Below are positions 6,104-8,660 of a DNA stretch of 8,660 bases, piece by piece. Source of the DNA: Hydrogenophilales bacterium (GTDB lineage Bacteria; Pseudomonadota; Gammaproteobacteria; Burkholderiales; Thiobacillaceae); assembly GCA_011391655.1 (NCBI GenBank), contig JAABQE010000250.1, positions 1 to 8,660 on the forward strand, in the 5' to 3' direction. Each line of letters starts with the position of its first letter. Position 1 is the stretch's first letter. The position numbers were made by a program, and so were the translations under genes. The notes beneath the pieces were generated by a model. That model saw only the letters and a program-made list of their open reading frames with translations. It ran no database searches and had not been told where the DNA came from.

Positions 6104-8660
6104 ATGAGCGCCTTACTCGACTATGACACCGGCCCGTTGAACTGGGTGCGCGGGGACATCGACGCAGCCTTGCAAGCCGCCCTCGGGCGGGTGCAGGCTT
6201 ACAGCGCCGACGCCGATCTGACCAATGCGTTGCGGCTGGCGCGCGACGATGCGCACCAGGTAGTGGGTGCCTTGCGCATGGTCGGACTGGAAGGCGCTGC
6301 AACCCTGGCGGGTACGCTTGAGGCTTGCCTCCTCGACATCAATGAAAATCGTTTGCCTGCCAGCGACGAGATGCTGCGCGCCCTGCGCAATGCACTGGAA
6401 GGCCTGCAGCGCTGGATCAAGGACTTGTCCGACGGGCGTGGCAGCGGTGAACTGGCCTTGTTCCCCTTGTACAAGCGCTTGCGTGAGCTGCAGGGAGCCG
6501 AGCGTGTGTTTGAAGGCGAATTGTTTTTCCCTGATCTGCAGGTGCGGACGGCGAGCAAGGCGGCAAGTCATTTGTCGCAGGAGGCGTTGGCGGCAGAGGT
6601 CAAGACTGCGCGCGGCTTGTTTCAGCGCGGTTTACTGGCTTTTTTGCGCAATGCCGAGGCCGAACAGGGCCTGCAGCGGATGCGTGACGCGCTGGCGGCG
6701 ATCGAACGCATCGCGCCGTCGCAAGCCTCGCAAACGTTCTGGTGGGCATGTGTGGGCTTCATCGACAGCCTGATTGCGCGCGGAGTCGAGGCCGACTTTC
6801 ATGTCAAGCAGTTGCTCGCCCGGGTTGACCTGCAGATGCGCCGTTTGATCGAAGGCTCACCGCAGGTTGCCGAGCGTTTGTTGCGCGATGCGCTGTTTTT
6901 CGTTGCCAAAAGTCAGACGTTGGATGGACGGGCGGCCGAGGTTCGCGAGTCACTGGGGCTGGATCGCTATTTGCCCGGCCGTGGCTTGCTCGATCCCGAA
7001 GCGCTGGCACGCATGCGGCCGTTGCTGGATGCCATGCAGGCAGGGCTGAAGGCTGCGCGTGACAACTGGCACGCCTATGTGGAAGGGCAGCCTGAACAGC
7101 TTGCGCAGTTTCAAGGGCAACTCGAGCGCATGCAGCCGCAGGCACGGTCGTTTGAAAATAGCGGCTTGCCGTCTCTGCTGAACGAACTGGCCGCCGTGGC
7201 GGTTGCGGCCGGTCAGCGCGAAGGCGCGGTACGTGAACAAATGAATCTGGAAGTCGCTTCCACATTGTTGTTCATCCAGAATGCCATCGAACATGAAGAT
7301 GTATTGCACGCTGATTTTGGCGCCCGCGCAGCAGGCCAGCAGGCACGGCTGAATGCCTTGGTCGAAGGCCGTGAAATGCCGGCTCAGGTGAATGTTGATG
7401 CCAATCAGCGCGAAGCCGAACGTGACATGCTGGTGCATATGGCCCAGGAAGTCAGCCTCAATCTGAAACAGATGGAAGAAGCGCTCGATGCCTTCTTCCG
7501 GGATGAGGATGAGCGCGCGGCATTGGCCAATTTGCCGGCACTGGCTCAGCAGGCGCAAGGTGCGCTGACCATGCTTGAGCTGCCTGATGCGGCGAGTTTG
7601 CTGGCAGCTGCAACGGCAACCGTGGAACCCTTTGTCAGCGAGGGCTATCCCAACGAGGCCACCCGTCAACGTCTGGCCGATGCGTTTTCCAGCCTCGGTA
7701 TCTTTGTTGAATCTTACTGTGCCGGGCGTGCTGATGCGGCCAAAATCCTGAAGCCGGTGCTGATTGATTTCGGGCTGATCGACCCCGACAGCGTGAATCA
7801 AAGTGCGTTGGGTGACACGGTCGAATCCGGTTTGCCTGCCCGAAAGGCAGAAGTCCAGGCGAATTATCAGGATTGGCGCGACCGGTTCGGCGACGAAACA
7901 AAAAAAAAATTCCTTGATGCACTGATTGAACTCAGCCGTGACGCCGACTTGATTGACGACACGACGCTGAAAATCCAGACACGCAGCGCGCTCGAAATCA
8001 GCCGCGATGCGCCCGAAGCTCCCCTTGCGCTTGATGCGGCGATTGAGGCCATGACTGGCCTGGCGCTGCCCGCTCGCACAGCACCGGTGCCCCTTCCCTC
8101 TTTAACGCTGGATGGGTCCGAGCCGGCCCACGCGGCCTCACTTGAGCAACCCACTGACGACAGCGTCGTGTCAGGCGTGGAAGTCGCCGAGCCGATTGAG
8201 TTTCCGATGCTGGAAGCTGACACGCCCGCAGCAGGCGCGATCGTCGAGCTTGAACAACCTGAAACAATGGCTGAGAGCGGGCCTGCCGAATCGATCGAGA
8301 CGACCGCGGCAGCAGACGACACGCTGTTGGCATCGATCCCGGAAGATTCCGAACCCGAGCTGCTGGAGATTTTTCTGGAAGAGGCCAACGAGGTGTTGGC
8401 GACCATGGGCGAAGCCTGTGAGTTTTGCCAGAACAATCCTGACGACCTGGAATCGCTCACCGTTATCCGTCGTGCATTCCACACACTGAAGGGCAGCGGT
8501 CGCATGGTCGGCCTGAATGATCTGGGCGAAACCGGCTGGCGGTTTGAGCAGTTGATGAATGGCTGGCTGGCCGAGAAGAAATCTGCCAACAGTGATTTGT
8601 TGCGCCTGCTTGGGCGTGCCAATGGCGTATTCCAGGATTGGGTCAACGCCCTGCAGTCGA
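6104..8660 (+). CDS. chpA: ChpA/PilL-type hybrid histidine kinase, N-terminal part (runs off the right edge)
   Basis: This is the kinase of the Pil-Chp system; 852 codons are visible and the frame stays open at the window end. AGGA (6091-6094) lies 9 bases before the ATG. The N-terminal region (about 1-600) is rich in helices and appears homologous to FimL and the ChpA N-terminus. It holds an Hpt-like segment, AHQVVGALRMVGL, with His51 but Val54 where active Hpt domains have lysine. A second Hpt-like segment, AQQAQGALTMLEL, has Gln482 in the His position. A lysine run at 600-602 is coded by a ten-A tract. An acidic, Pro/Ala/Glu-rich linker (about 655-755) follows. Then comes a canonical Hpt domain, from about 758, with HTLKGSGRMVGL and His793 as the likely phosphorylated residue. 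The expected further Hpt, ATPase, CheW-like and receiver domains would lie outside. Family placement rests on these motifs and on operon position. Confidence 0.93.
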   Translation, partial: MSALLDYDTGPLNWVRGDIDAALQAALGRVQAYSADADLTNALRLARDDAHQVVGALRMVGLEGAATLAGTLEACLLDINENRLPASDEMLRALRNALEGLQRWIKDLSDGRGSGELALFPLYKRLRELQGAERVFEGELFFPDLQVRTASKAASHLSQEALAAEVKTARGLFQRGLLAFLRNAEAEQGLQRMRDALAAIERIAPSQASQTFWWACVGFIDSLIARGVEADFHVKQLLARVDLQMRRLIEGSPQVAERLLRDALFFVAKSQTLDGRAAEVRESLGLDRYLPGRGLLDPEALARMRPLLDAMQAGLKAARDNWHAYVEGQPEQLAQFQGQLERMQPQARSFENSGLPSLLNELAAVAVAAGQREGAVREQMNLEVASTLLFIQNAIEHEDVLHADFGARAAGQQARLNALVEGREMPAQVNVDANQREAERDMLVHMAQEVSLNLKQMEEALDAFFRDEDERAALANLPALAQQAQGALTMLELPDAASLLAAATATVEPFVSEGYPNEATRQRLADAFSSLGIFVESYCAGRADAAKILKPVLIDFGLIDPDSVNQSALGDTVESGLPARKAEVQANYQDWRDRFGDETKKKFLDALIELSRDADLIDDTTLKIQTRSALEISRDAPEAPLALDAAIEAMTGLALPARTAPVPLPSLTLDGSEPAHAASLEQPTDDSVVSGVEVAEPIEFPMLEADTPAAGAIVELEQPETMAESGPAESIETTAAADDTLLASIPEDSEPELLEIFLEEANEVLATMGEACEFCQNNPDDLESLTVIRRAFHTLKGSGRMVGLNDLGETGWRFEQLMNGWLAEKKSANSDLLRLLGRANGVFQDWVNALQS
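7900..7909 (+). repeat. Ten-A homopolymer inside chpA
   Basis: Ten consecutive A residues code for Lys600-Lys602 with the last base of the preceding Thr codon. The tract lies between the FimL-like region and the linker to the first canonical Hpt domain. It is long for such GC-rich coding DNA and could cause polymerase slippage, ribosomal frameshifting or sequencing error. The annotated frame stays open across it. Confidence 0.95.

Noticed and set aside
6950..7801. 283-codon minus-strand open frame inside chpA
   Set aside because: Antisense shadow of a GC-rich gene; the chpA frame is continuous across it and carries the recognised motifs.
7867..8646. 259-codon minus-strand, Ser-rich open frame inside chpA
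   Set aside because: Its Ser/Ala-rich composition is what the reverse of the acidic Ala/Glu linker codons would give; the canonical Hpt motif lies on the plus strand.

Overview
The window looks like chromosomal DNA of a betaproteobacterium. The GC content is moderate to high by eye, and the neighbourhood thiD / rubredoxin / pilG-pilH-pilI-pilJ-chpA is one I associate with that class. No species is assigned. There are no mobile elements, RNA genes, CRISPR arrays or signs of recent transfer.

Left part (1-1111): thiD, the HMP/HMP-phosphate kinase of thiamine synthesis, reads leftward. A small rubredoxin gene reads rightward. They share a 53-bp divergent promoter region with a perfect AT-rich inverted repeat, and neither start has a recognisable Shine-Dalgarno sequence.

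Middle part (1112-2547): a gene for an exported, probably periplasmic protein of about 300 residues, of no family I can name firmly (its N-terminal half weakly resembles DUF302), ends in a strong intrinsic terminator. A 328-bp non-coding stretch follows, holding a weak sigma54-like match and an inverted repeat just before pilG.

Right part (2548-8660): a compact rightward operon for the Pil-Chp chemosensory system, which in relatives controls type IV pilus extension and retraction, twitching and surface sensing. In order: PilG and PilH (single-domain response regulators), PilI (CheW-like adaptor), PilJ (membrane receptor with duplicated sensory module) and the start of a very large ChpA/PilL histidine kinase. 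ChpA runs off the right edge after 852 codons, so its kinase, CheW-like and receiver domains are not visible. PilJ is expected to signal through PilI to ChpA, which would phosphorylate PilG and PilH. No pilK methyltransferase gene lies between pilJ and chpA.

Most notable: a run of ten A residues in the chpA linker after a FimL-like N-terminal region, where both shifted frames stop within a few codons, so slippage would release a stand-alone FimL-like protein of about 604-606 residues; a perfect 10-bp hairpin inside the first codons of pilI; and two Hpt-like segments in the ChpA N-terminus, one keeping its histidine without the usual lysine and one with glutamine in place of histidine.
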